The translations under genes were made by a program, and so were the position numbers. A model generated the notes under the pieces. The model saw only the letters and a program-made list of their open reading frames with translations. It ran no database searches and was not told the DNA's origin. A stretch of 64,000 nt of DNA from Flavobacteriales bacterium (lineage in GTDB: Bacteria; Bacteroidota; Bacteroidia; Flavobacteriales_F; PHOS-HE28), in NCBI GenBank assembly GCA_019638115.1, contig JAHBUK010000001.1, positions 824,238 through 888,237 of the forward strand. Reading direction: 5' to 3'. Positions 56,960-64,000 of the stretch are shown one piece after another. Within the stretch, counting starts at the first letter, position 1. The number at the start of each line of letters is the position of its first letter.

Positions 56960-58885
56960 TCACTCCTTCACCACCCGCATCCAGGTGCGCTGGTCGTTGC
57001 TGCGTAGCTCCACGGTGTAGGCTGCGCTGGGCAGGGCGCTGAGGTCCAACGGCAGGCGTTGGCCCTGCACGGTGGTCTGTTGGCTGGCCACGATCCTGCC
57101 CAAGGCATCGTGTACGTTGAGCTGCACGGGGCCGCTGAAGCTGTTGCCCACGTACACCCAGGCAGGGCCGGCGGTGGGGTTGGGGAAGAGCAGTGGCCGC
57201 GCCGTGCCGAAGGAGGCCACCGGCACGTTCAGCACCAGGTTCTGCGCACTGATGAGCCAGGTATCGGGGTCGAACACGGCACTGTCCGCCTGGAACGGCA
57301 GGTGGAAGTTGAAGAGCTCCCCGCTGTAGCTGTGTTGCAACACCACGGTGCTGTCCTGCCCATTGCCGTGGAAACGGATGGGCACGGGCATGGCATAGAA
57401 GGACACGCTGGGGTGCGAGGTGCTTTGGTGCATTTGCAAGACCACGGTGCCGTCGCCATCCTGTGTCCATTCCACGGTGTAGCTGGGGTGGCCCTGGCCC
57501 TCGAACCAGTCGGCGAAGTGCTGGTCCAGGTCCATGCCACTGGCGGCCTCCAGGTAGGCCTGCAGGTCGCTGGTGCGGGCGCTGTTCATGCGCAGCACGG
57601 GGTCGTTCAGGTAGTTGCGGCACGCGGCGAAGAAGGCGCTGTCGCCCACCACCCAGCGCAGGGTGTGCAGCACCATGGCCCCCTTGCGGTAGCTGAGCCG
57701 CGCGTTGAAGAGACGACTTACGGTGGTGGTGTCCGTACACCGCACGCTGCCATCGGGCAGGCTGGTGATGTTCTGCACCATGGCGCGTTTCCAACCGCCC
57801 CAGTATTGGCTTGCGATGAAGTTGTAGCACAGGCCGCTGAGGTAAGTGGCGAAGCCTTCGTTGAGCCAGATGTCCTCCCAACTGCCACAGGTCACCAGGT
57901 TGCCGAACCACTGGTGGGCCAGTTCGTGCGCGGCCAGCTCGTAGCTCCAAGTGCCCATGAAGCTCATGGTCTGGTGCTCCATGCCACCGCCCCAACTGAA
58001 CTGTGCGTGGCCGTACTTCTCATCGGCGAAGGGGTAAGTGCCGAAGAGCTCGCTGAACAGCGGCATCTGCTGCAGGATATCGCCGGCATTGAGCTCCATG
58101 AAGAAGGCATCCTCCGGATAGGTGTAGACCACCATGGGCACCGTGGCATCGGGCAGCGGGATGTCGAATTCGATCACCTCGTAGTTCGTTACGGCCGTGG
58201 CGATGAGGTAGTGGGCGATCGGGTGGCGGTGGCGCCAGTGCCAGGTGGTCTGGCCGGCCTCGGTGTTGCCGCTCACCAGCACGCCATTGCCGGCCGCACG
58301 GTTGCCTTCGGGCACGGTCACGTACACGTCGATGCTGTCGATCTTGTCGTTGAGGTCCTGCTTGCAGGGCCACCAGTCCTTGGCGCCGTAGGGTTGGCTC
58401 AGGGTCCAGAGCACGGGCACCCCGGCATGTTCGGCCGTTAGGAAGGAGCCGAAGCCCGAGGACTGCGGCGAACCGCTGTAGAGCACGGTCACTGAATCGG
58501 CTTCTCCGGCGGCGAGTTCCACGGGCAGTTGGATGGCGAGCACATCATCGGCCTGGTGCACGAAGGTGAGCGGGCCGCTTTGGTGCAGCACCTGGGCCAC
58601 GTTCATGTTTGAAGCCAGGTCCAGGCGCAGGGTGGCGAGTGCTTCGGTGGCCTTGAAGTAGGTGGTGACCCTTCCGCTGATGGCGCTCACGGCGGGGTCC
58701 AGGGTCCAGGCCATGCGGTGGTAGTACACGTCGTAACCACTGGCGGGGCTGCCACTGCGCAGGGTGTGGCCGTGGCTGCAGCGTTCGCGCCAGGCGTGGT
58801 GGTCCAGGTCCATCAGGTAGCGGTCCGGCTGGGCCATGGCCACCACGGACACGCAAGCAAGCAACAAGGAGGCGACCTGTTTCAC
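56960..58885 (-). CDS. M1 family aminopeptidase with T9SS type A sorting domain
   Basis: 641 residues with signal peptide MKQVASLLLACVSVVAMAQ. Zinc site HELAHQWFGN near residues 319-328 with the second glutamate in WLNEGFATYLSGL about 20 residues on; the GAMEN-equivalent is GGGMEHQTMSF. It hydrolyses N-terminal residues from peptides, here outside the cell. The C-terminal 80 residues (LLFPNPTAGPAWVYVGNSFSGPVQLNVHDALGRIV...) are a type A sorting domain, so the enzyme is secreted through T9SS and probably surface-attached. Usual M1 proteins lack this tail. Confidence 0.93.
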   Translation of the reverse strand: MKQVASLLLACVSVVAMAQPDRYLMDLDHHAWRERCSHGHTLRSGSPASGYDVYYHRMAWTLDPAVSAISGRVTTYFKATEALATLRLDLASNMNVAQVLHQSGPLTFVHQADDVLAIQLPVELAAGEADSVTVLYSGSPQSSGFGSFLTAEHAGVPVLWTLSQPYGAKDWWPCKQDLNDKIDSIDVYVTVPEGNRAAGNGVLVSGNTEAGQTTWHWRHRHPIAHYLIATAVTNYEVIEFDIPLPDATVPMVVYTYPEDAFFMELNAGDILQQMPLFSELFGTYPFADEKYGHAQFSWGGGMEHQTMSFMGTWSYELAAHELAHQWFGNLVTCGSWEDIWLNEGFATYLSGLCYNFIASQYWGGWKRAMVQNITSLPDGSVRCTDTTTVSRLFNARLSYRKGAMVLHTLRWVVGDSAFFAACRNYLNDPVLRMNSARTSDLQAYLEAASGMDLDQHFADWFEGQGHPSYTVEWTQDGDGTVVLQMHQSTSHPSVSFYAMPVPIRFHGNGQDSTVVLQHSYSGELFNFHLPFQADSAVFDPDTWLISAQNLVLNVPVASFGTARPLLFPNPTAGPAWVYVGNSFSGPVQLNVHDALGRIVASQQTTVQGQRLPLDLSALPSAAYTVELRSNDQRTWMRVVKE

Positions 58886-58933
58886 GGTGAAAAGTTACGC
58901 CTGCGCCGGGTGCTGCGCTACGCGCGACAGCGA

Positions 58934-59890
58934 TCAGAAAATGCGTGCAGCGATGGATCGCACGGCTTCGCTGCGGCCCATGGTGTAGAAGTGCAGGCAG
59001 GGCGCGCCGCGCTCCACCAGCTCCTTGCTCTGTGCCACGGCCCATTCAATGCCCACCTGTTTCACATCGGCATCGGTGCGGCACTTCACCAGTTCGGCGG
59101 CAAAGGCGTCCGGCAGGTCCACGCGGAAGGTCTTGGGCAGGAAGGCGATGTGCTTGAGCGTGGTGATCGGCTTCAGCCCCGGTATGATGGGTACGGTGAT
59201 GCCCGCCTCGCGGCAAAGGTCCACGAAGTGGAAGTACTTGGCGTTGTCGAAGAACATCTGGGTCACCAGGTACTCGGCGCCGGCATCCACCTTCTGTTTC
59301 AGGTAGGCGATGTCCACGTTCAGGTTGAGTGCCTCGGGGTGTTTCTCCGGGTAGCACGCGGCGCCGATGCAGAGGTCGGTGGGTGCGGCTTCCAGCTCCT
59401 CATCGTGCAGGTACTTGCCCTGGTTCAGCGCGGCGATCTGGCGCACCATGTCCACGGCATGGGCATGGCCATCGCGCTCGGGGATGAAGTGCGACTCGTT
59501 CTTGATGGCATCACCGCGCAAGGCCAGCACGTTGTCAATGCCCAGGAAGTTCATCTCGATCAAGGCATCCTCGGTCTCCTCGCGACTGAAGCCGCCGCAG
59601 ATCAGGTGGGGCACGGTGTCGATGTCGTACTTCACCTTGATGGTGGCGCAGATGCCGATGGTGCCGGGCCGCTTGCGCAGGCGCACCTTCTGCAACAGGC
59701 CGTGGCCGCGCTCCTTGTAGATCACCTCCTCGCGGTGGTAGGTCACGTTGATGAAGCTGGGCTTGAACTCCAGCAGAGGGTCTATGCCCGCGTAGATGGA
59801 GCGGATGTCCTTGCCCTTGAGCGGTGGCAGGATCTCGAAGGAGAGCAGCGTGCGCCCTTGGGCGTTGCGGAGGTGATCGATGACCTTCAT
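58934..59890 (-). CDS. metF: 5,10-methylenetetrahydrofolate reductase MetF
   Basis: 318 residues from ATG 59890 (MKVIDHLRNAQGRTLLSFEILPPLKGKD). The FAD-dependent enzyme makes 5-methyltetrahydrofolate for methionine synthesis. Landmarks: SFEILPP (catalytic Glu), FINVTYHREE, HLICGGFSREETEDALIEM, NVLALRGDA, IGAACYPEKHPEA, YLVTQMFFDNAKYF and VPIIPGLKPITT. A TACTTTTG box (59918-59925) lies 27 bases upstream, inside the spacer next to the terminator of the surface-protein gene. Confidence 0.96.
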   Translation of the reverse strand: MKVIDHLRNAQGRTLLSFEILPPLKGKDIRSIYAGIDPLLEFKPSFINVTYHREEVIYKERGHGLLQKVRLRKRPGTIGICATIKVKYDIDTVPHLICGGFSREETEDALIEMNFLGIDNVLALRGDAIKNESHFIPERDGHAHAVDMVRQIAALNQGKYLHDEELEAAPTDLCIGAACYPEKHPEALNLNVDIAYLKQKVDAGAEYLVTQMFFDNAKYFHFVDLCREAGITVPIIPGLKPITTLKHIAFLPKTFRVDLPDAFAAELVKCRTDADVKQVGIEWAVAQSKELVERGAPCLHFYTMGRSEAVRSIAARIF

Positions 59891-59917
59891 GGGGAAGTGG
59901 GCACGGAAGCGGGCGGC

Positions 59918-59925
59918 CAAAAGTA
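59918..59925 (-). promoter_or_regulatory. Putative -7 box (TACTTTTG) for metF
   Basis: Exact TAnnTTTG on the minus strand directly behind the hairpin at 59926-59956, so promoter and upstream terminator touch. Confidence 0.5.
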
Positions 59926-59956
59926 GAAATGCCGACCCGGGTGGGGTCGGCATTTC
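59926..59956 (-). terminator. Strong terminator of type B surface protein gene
   Basis: Perfect 13-bp stem (GAAATGCCGACCC and complement), five-base loop, followed on the minus strand by CTTTTGG. Stop codon is 19 bases upstream. Confidence 0.82.
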
Positions 59957-59974
59957 CGAGGGAGATGAGAAGCT

Positions 59975-62485
59975 TTACCGGAGTATGGTCACATGGCCCG
60001 CGTACTCCTTGTCCAGCTCGCTGAGGCGGATCAGGTAGTAGTAGGTGCCGTCGGAGAGGTCGAGCCCGCGCCAGTTGTTCTGGTAGTTGTTGGCCTCGTA
60101 CACGATGCCTCCCCAGCGGTTGTAGATCTGCACGGTGTTCCTGTAGTACTGCAGGTTCTCCACCACAAAGAAGTCGTTGAGGCCGTCGCCGTTGGGGCTG
60201 AACACGTTGGGGATGATGATGTCGTCCGGACGGATCACGTAAGCTTGGTAGGTGGTGTCCGTGCAACCTTCGGCGGTGGTCACGATCAGGGTGATGGTGT
60301 ACACACCGGGGATCTCATAGGAGAAGCCCGGGTTCTGGAAGCTGCTTCCGGCGCCTTGGTAACCGAAGTTCCAATCCCAGCCGGTAATGGTGGACCCGTT
60401 GCCGTTGCTCTGGTCGATGAAGTCGATGTCCGTGCCGGGGTTCTGCGGGCTCACAGGGTTGGTGGTGAAGGCCGCCGTGGGGATGTTGCCCACCAGCACA
60501 TCAAAGGGTGCGGAGGTGCCGGTGCAACCCTGTGCCGTGGTAACGGTAACGGTGTAGGTGCCGGAACCCACGGAAATGGCGGGGTCGGTGCTGCCGTTGG
60601 ACCACTGGTAGGATGCGAACGGTTCACTGGTGGCAAGTGTGACCAATGCCCCGCAGTTGTACTGTGGCCCCACGATGATGGGCACCGGGTTGGGAGCGAG
60701 TGCCACCGGGAAGGGCTCGGAGGGCAGGGTGCAGTTGCCGAGGCCCACGGTAACGGTATAGGTGCCGGGGGTGTTCACACTGATGTTCGGTCCGGTGGAC
60801 CCGTTGCTCCACACGTAGCTGTCGAAGCCGGGAGGCGCGTTGAGGAAGGCCAGGCCACCCTCGCAGAAGGTGGGGTTGCCCGTGATCACGATGGGGCCTT
60901 GGGGTGAAGGGGTCACCGTGATGAAGATGGTGGTGTCGTAGGTGCAACCGAAGTTGTCCGTGACCGAGAAGATGTAGGGGAAGGTGCCCGGCTGGGTGGG
61001 CGTGGCAACACCGCTGGTGGGGTTGTTGGGGTTGGCCACGAAACCGGTTCCGCTCCAGCTCACGGAATCCGAAGAGTTCACACCCAACACCGGCGTGTAT
61101 TCGGTAAGGCTGGGGAAGAGCGAGGGGTTGAAATCGATGCCCCAGTTGCAGAGGAAACCGTTATCGCTGGCCCAGAGGTCCACCACGGTAAAGGTCCAGG
61201 TGCCATTGAGGGGGCAGCCGAGCAGGTTGCTGAAGGGCTGTAGGCTCTGGTAGGTACCGGCGGCCAGGGTACCACCGCTGTTCTGCACCCAGGTGCCGTT
61301 GGTGGCAGCGGGGCTCCAGCAGTAGTTCCAGCATACGCCCTGGATGTTCGGGGTGGCGTCGTTATCCACCGGTATACCCAGGTAGGTGCCGCCGCCACCT
61401 TGCTGGTGGAAGGTGACGCTCTGTCCGTTGGGGCAGCTCATGGAGATCACCAGGTCGCCCATGAAGGAGTGCTCCATGTCCACACACACGCTCAGGAGGT
61501 CGTTAACGTTGGTGAGCGTTTGGCCCGGCCCGAAGGAGGTGAAGGTGATGGAGGTGGAGAAGGGTACGCCTTGCAGGTCGGGCAGGAAGATGCCATCACC
61601 CAGGCTGCTTTCCGGCAAGGCGGACCAGGTCACTGCTGTTGGTGCCGAGTTCAAGACCACGCTCTCGCCTTGGCAAATGGTGGTACTGGGCGTTGTGCCG
61701 GTGAATATCGGGGTGGTACTGATCAACACTTGCAGGTCCACCAAGTTGGTGCTGGAGCAGCCGTTGTCATCCACGATCTCCACCTGCACCATGTATTCGG
61801 CAGGCGTGCTGAAGGCATGCTCGACCACGGGTCCGGTGGCGGTGGTGCCATCCGCGAAGTTCCAATTGTACTCCGCAACAGTGAAGCCGGCGGCCGCAAA
61901 GGAGGCGCTGGCATCGAAGCTGATGGTTTCGTTCTGGCAGGCCAGCAGAGGCACCGCTGAACCGAAAGTGGCCACGGCGGTGGGTGGCTCACAGGGCTGG
62001 AAACAACTGATACTGGCGGCGAAATCGCCGGTGCCCGTGTTGTTGCTGGTGAACACCACGGTGAGGCAGCCGGTGGGGTTGGCAAAGCTGGCCGTTACGT
62101 TGCCGGGCCCGTTGGTGCCGGTCCAAGTACCGATCAGCGGCGCCGAGGTGGAGTTGCCGTCATAGATGCTGATCTGGTCCACAGGGGCCACACCGGCCGT
62201 GCTGAGATTGAACACCACCCACTGCAGGGAAATGGCGGGGCCACCGTCCGGACAAATGGTGGAGGTGAAGTTCTGGTTGTTGCCGTATTGCCCGTTAGGA
62301 CCTCCGGAATCCTCCAACACTCCCGTGCAGGAAGAGATGGAGGGGCTGGTCGAAATATTGAACTGTTGCGCTTGGCTGGGCAGGGCGTATGCTGCGGCCA
62401 CAACGGCCAAGGCGAGCATACGGCAGATCGAACGGATCCCAGATGGAGCGGAGGTCGGTGCGGTCATCGCTGTGAAAAGGGGCAT
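59975..62485 (-). CDS. T9SS type B surface protein (CUB, PKD and P-domain-like modules)
   Basis: 836 residues from ATG 62485 (ATG 62467 is an alternative before the signal ICRMLALAVVAAAYALPSQAQ). Residues about 45-165 look like a CUB domain (CTGVLEDSGGPNGQYGNNQNF..., DQISIYDGNSTSAPLIGTW). A PKD module follows (AEYNWNFADGTTATGPVVEHAFSTPAEYMVQVEIVDDNGC), then a proprotein-convertase P-domain-like stretch (SLGDGIFLPDLQGVPFSTSITF...), Ig-like modules, a second PKD (WDWNFGYQGAGSSFQNPGFSYEIPGVYTITLIV) and the type B sorting domain IIIPNVFSPNGDGLNDFFVVENLQYYRNTVQIYNRWGG. A strong terminator follows. Confidence 0.92.
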   Translation of the reverse strand: MPLFTAMTAPTSAPSGIRSICRMLALAVVAAAYALPSQAQQFNISTSPSISSCTGVLEDSGGPNGQYGNNQNFTSTICPDGGPAISLQWVVFNLSTAGVAPVDQISIYDGNSTSAPLIGTWTGTNGPGNVTASFANPTGCLTVVFTSNNTGTGDFAASISCFQPCEPPTAVATFGSAVPLLACQNETISFDASASFAAAGFTVAEYNWNFADGTTATGPVVEHAFSTPAEYMVQVEIVDDNGCSSTNLVDLQVLISTTPIFTGTTPSTTICQGESVVLNSAPTAVTWSALPESSLGDGIFLPDLQGVPFSTSITFTSFGPGQTLTNVNDLLSVCVDMEHSFMGDLVISMSCPNGQSVTFHQQGGGGTYLGIPVDNDATPNIQGVCWNYCWSPAATNGTWVQNSGGTLAAGTYQSLQPFSNLLGCPLNGTWTFTVVDLWASDNGFLCNWGIDFNPSLFPSLTEYTPVLGVNSSDSVSWSGTGFVANPNNPTSGVATPTQPGTFPYIFSVTDNFGCTYDTTIFITVTPSPQGPIVITGNPTFCEGGLAFLNAPPGFDSYVWSNGSTGPNISVNTPGTYTVTVGLGNCTLPSEPFPVALAPNPVPIIVGPQYNCGALVTLATSEPFASYQWSNGSTDPAISVGSGTYTVTVTTAQGCTGTSAPFDVLVGNIPTAAFTTNPVSPQNPGTDIDFIDQSNGNGSTITGWDWNFGYQGAGSSFQNPGFSYEIPGVYTITLIVTTAEGCTDTTYQAYVIRPDDIIIPNVFSPNGDGLNDFFVVENLQYYRNTVQIYNRWGGIVYEANNYQNNWRGLDLSDGTYYYLIRLSELDKEYAGHVTILR

Positions 62486-62534
62486 GTGTATGAAGCCGTC
62501 AAACTTACTGATCCTGGCCGTTCCTGCAGGGTGC

Positions 62535-63584
62535 TCAATGCAAGGGGATGCGGTTCAGCCAGAGCACCTTGCCTTCGGTCACCGAGCGGCCATCCTCGGT
62601 CACGGCCTCCACGGCCACCAGGTACATGCCGTCCGGACAGTTCTCGCCGGTCCAGGGTTGGCCGTTGTTGGTGCTGAACACCTGTTGGTCGCGCTGCACG
62701 GAGAACACCCGCACCATGATCGTGCGGAAGCCCACGCCTTGCACCTCGTAGGTGTCGTTCACGCCATCGCCGTTCGGGGTGAAGATGTCGGGCAGGTAGA
62801 GCTTGGGAAGCTCTGCTGGCTCTGAAACGGGGACCTCCTCGGGCTCCTGGTCTTCGTTGAATTTCCGCTTGTCGTCGAATGGCGCCTTGGCCGGGCGCTC
62901 GGGCATCTGGGCCAGCACTTCCTGCTCCGCTTGGGAAGCAAGCTGGGTGATGATGCGCTCCACCAACTCCGGGCCTTGGGCCGCTTCTGGCGAAGGCGTG
63001 GGCACCGGTAATGGATCGGGCGTGGTGATGAGGGGGGTGATGCGCTCCACCAGGACCTGCTCGCTTGGCATCCGCTCCTCGGAACGTGCGCTGGGTGCTT
63101 CGTTACTGAGCGGCGTGCTCGCGGTCGCGGTAGTTACCGCTGCGTTCTCCGCGGGTTGTGCCTCACGCTTCCAGTCTTCCAAAGTGTTGACCGGTACAGG
63201 CTGAAGCACTTCCACGGGGGCTTTCCGCTCAGCGATCGGGGTAGCTTCCGGGCTCATTAAGAGGTAGGCCGCACCACCCACCAGCAGGGTACCCACCGCA
63301 GCGGCCACCCAACCATAGCCACCCAACAGGCCTGTACCCGCGCCTCCCGCTGCGGCGCCGTGGCCCAATTGCTGGCCGATGGCCGTCCATGCGCTGGGGT
63401 CCACATGCACCTCATGGACTTGGAAACGCTCGCGGAAAAGTTCGCTCAGGGAGTCGCCATCCGCAGCGGGCAGCGCATCCACCCGCGCCTGGATGGCATC
63501 CCACAGCGCGGGATCCACGGGCGACTCATGCCCTTGGAAGCGCTCTTGGAACAGTTGGCTCAGATCATCCTTCCGCATGGTCAT
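62535..63584 (-). CDS. Anti-sigma-factor-like membrane protein with T9SS type B domain
   Basis: 349 residues from ATG 63584 (ATG 63578 is close). The N-terminal 70 residues are two copies of one module: LSQLFQERFQGHESPVDPALWDAI (8-31) and LSELFRERFQVHEVHVDPSAWTAI (46-69), with a pattern seen in Bacteroidota anti-sigma proteins. One membrane segment at about 90-110 follows, then a long Pro/Glu-rich region to about 260, and the sorting motif LPDIFTPNGDGVNDTYEV to the end. It overlaps the upstream ECF sigma gene by 20 bases, which supports an anti-sigma role. A protein that spans the inner membrane yet carries a T9SS type B tail is unusual. Confidence 0.75.
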   Translation of the reverse strand: MTMRKDDLSQLFQERFQGHESPVDPALWDAIQARVDALPAADGDSLSELFRERFQVHEVHVDPSAWTAIGQQLGHGAAAGGAGTGLLGGYGWVAAAVGTLLVGGAAYLLMSPEATPIAERKAPVEVLQPVPVNTLEDWKREAQPAENAAVTTATASTPLSNEAPSARSEERMPSEQVLVERITPLITTPDPLPVPTPSPEAAQGPELVERIITQLASQAEQEVLAQMPERPAKAPFDDKRKFNEDQEPEEVPVSEPAELPKLYLPDIFTPNGDGVNDTYEVQGVGFRTIMVRVFSVQRDQQVFSTNNGQPWTGENCPDGMYLVAVEAVTEDGRSVTEGKVLWLNRIPLH

Positions 63585-64000
63585 TGCCGTAATGGGCCAC
63601 CGCCTCCTTGGGGAGCAGTTTGCGCAGGTACGCGCGGGCCTTCATGAATTGCGATTTCGAGGTGTTCTCCGAGATGCCCAGCATCTCCGCGATGTCCTTG
63701 TGCGGGTAGCCCTCTATGGCGAAGAGGTTGAACACCGTGCGATAGCCGGCCGGTAGTGCCTGGATAAGGGCCATCAGCTCGTCGGTGGTCATGCTGCTCA
63801 TCACCGTGGCATCCTCCTGGTGCAGGTGTTCGGCCTCAGTGAGATCCAAACTGTGGTCGTAAGGCTTGTTGCGGCGGATGTGGTCCAGGGCGGTGTTCAC
63901 CATGGTGCGTGCGATCCAACCACCCAAAGGTCCGTCCCCGCGGAAGTGGTCCATCTTCTGGAACACCTTCACGAAGCCGTCCTGGAGCATGTCCTGGGCT
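63565..64000 (-). CDS. ECF RNA polymerase sigma factor (5' end outside window)
   Basis: Open to the window edge on the minus strand; 145 residues visible. The end of region 2 is present (AQDMLQDGFVKVFQKMDHFRGDGPLGGWIARTMVNTALDHIRR) and all of region 4 (LPAGYRTVFNLFAIEGYPHKDIAEMLGISENTSKSQFMKARAYLRKLL), with the HTH recognition helix at SENTSKSQFMKARAYL. It would direct RNA polymerase to a stress or envelope regulon. The stop overlaps the start of the anti-sigma-like gene, a common sigma/anti-sigma arrangement. Confidence 0.93.
   Translation of the reverse strand, partial: AQDMLQDGFVKVFQKMDHFRGDGPLGGWIARTMVNTALDHIRRNKPYDHSLDLTEAEHLHQEDATVMSSMTTDELMALIQALPAGYRTVFNLFAIEGYPHKDIAEMLGISENTSKSQFMKARAYLRKLLPKEAVAHYGNDHAEG

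Overview
The window reads as one contig of a GC-rich (roughly 60% or more by eye) member of the Bacteroidota, most likely a Flavobacteriales-type organism. The evidence is the type IX secretion (T9SS) gene content (PorP/SprF protein, several type A and type B C-terminal sorting domains of the FSPNGDGLND kind), the long Bacteroidota form of IspG, the conserved block ftsX - DUF3098 - uppP - truB - queA, and a recurrent TAnnTTTG/TAnnTTCG box close to start codons, which matches the Bacteroidota -7 promoter element. I saw no tRNA, rRNA or CRISPR array.

Layout. 1-5.9 kb: end of a histidine kinase, an AT-rich lipoprotein gene, hemW with overlapping small enzymes, DUF502, a DMT transporter and DUF4230. 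6-10.3 kb: ispG followed by three accessory cassettes (a DUF433/DUF5615 toxin-antitoxin pair, a small membrane protein, a DUF4143 ATPase), each followed by a copy of the ispG 3' end. 10.4-19.0 kb (minus strand): a seven-gene, nearly gapless operon joining three or four lipoproteins, a Tat-exported DUF1501-like protein, a 1165-residue type B T9SS surface protein and a PorP/SprF protein. 19.6-23.6 kb: a small regulator/membrane-protein pair with a palindromic operator, an SDR protein, an M23 protein and DUF3108. 23.7-27.2 kb: leuS, interrupted in frame by a DUF559 nuclease domain between inverted palindromic repeats. 27.3-34.1 kb: ftsX to queA, ispD, a RelBE-type pair overlapping rlmN, and rlmN. 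34.2-46.2 kb: a beta-barrel protein, polyprenyl synthase, dnaG, a large type A surface protein, a CDF metal exporter, a CotH-like protein, purQ and a threonine dehydrogenase-like epimerase. 46.2-64 kb: YwqK/MORN protein, several T9SS cargo genes, pdxA, leucyl aminopeptidase, ribE, M1 peptidase, metF, and an ECF sigma factor with an anti-sigma-like protein that ends in a T9SS type B domain.

Most interesting points. (1) A DUF559 (PD-(D/E)XK-like) nuclease domain lies in frame inside the essential leuS gene, bounded by 32-bp inverted repeats that match at 29 of 32 positions; a single cargo-free copy of the same repeat lies in frame inside ispG. (2) A second palindromic repeat (20 bp, identical) lies inside both ispG and ispD. 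(3) Three loci (ispG, a ywqK-like gene, a T9SS cargo gene) show an echo: after an inserted gene the 3' end of the preceding host gene, or a relative of it, reappears. At ispG this happened three times and the repeat supplies the stop codon of two of the inserted genes. (4) The seven-gene operon resembles planctomycete-style PSCyt/DUF1501 sets coupled to T9SS export.

Isoprenoid and envelope biogenesis genes (ispG, ispD, polyprenyl synthase, uppP) are spread through the window, and surface-protein export is its dominant accessory theme. All functions are inferred from sequence reading; no database search was run.
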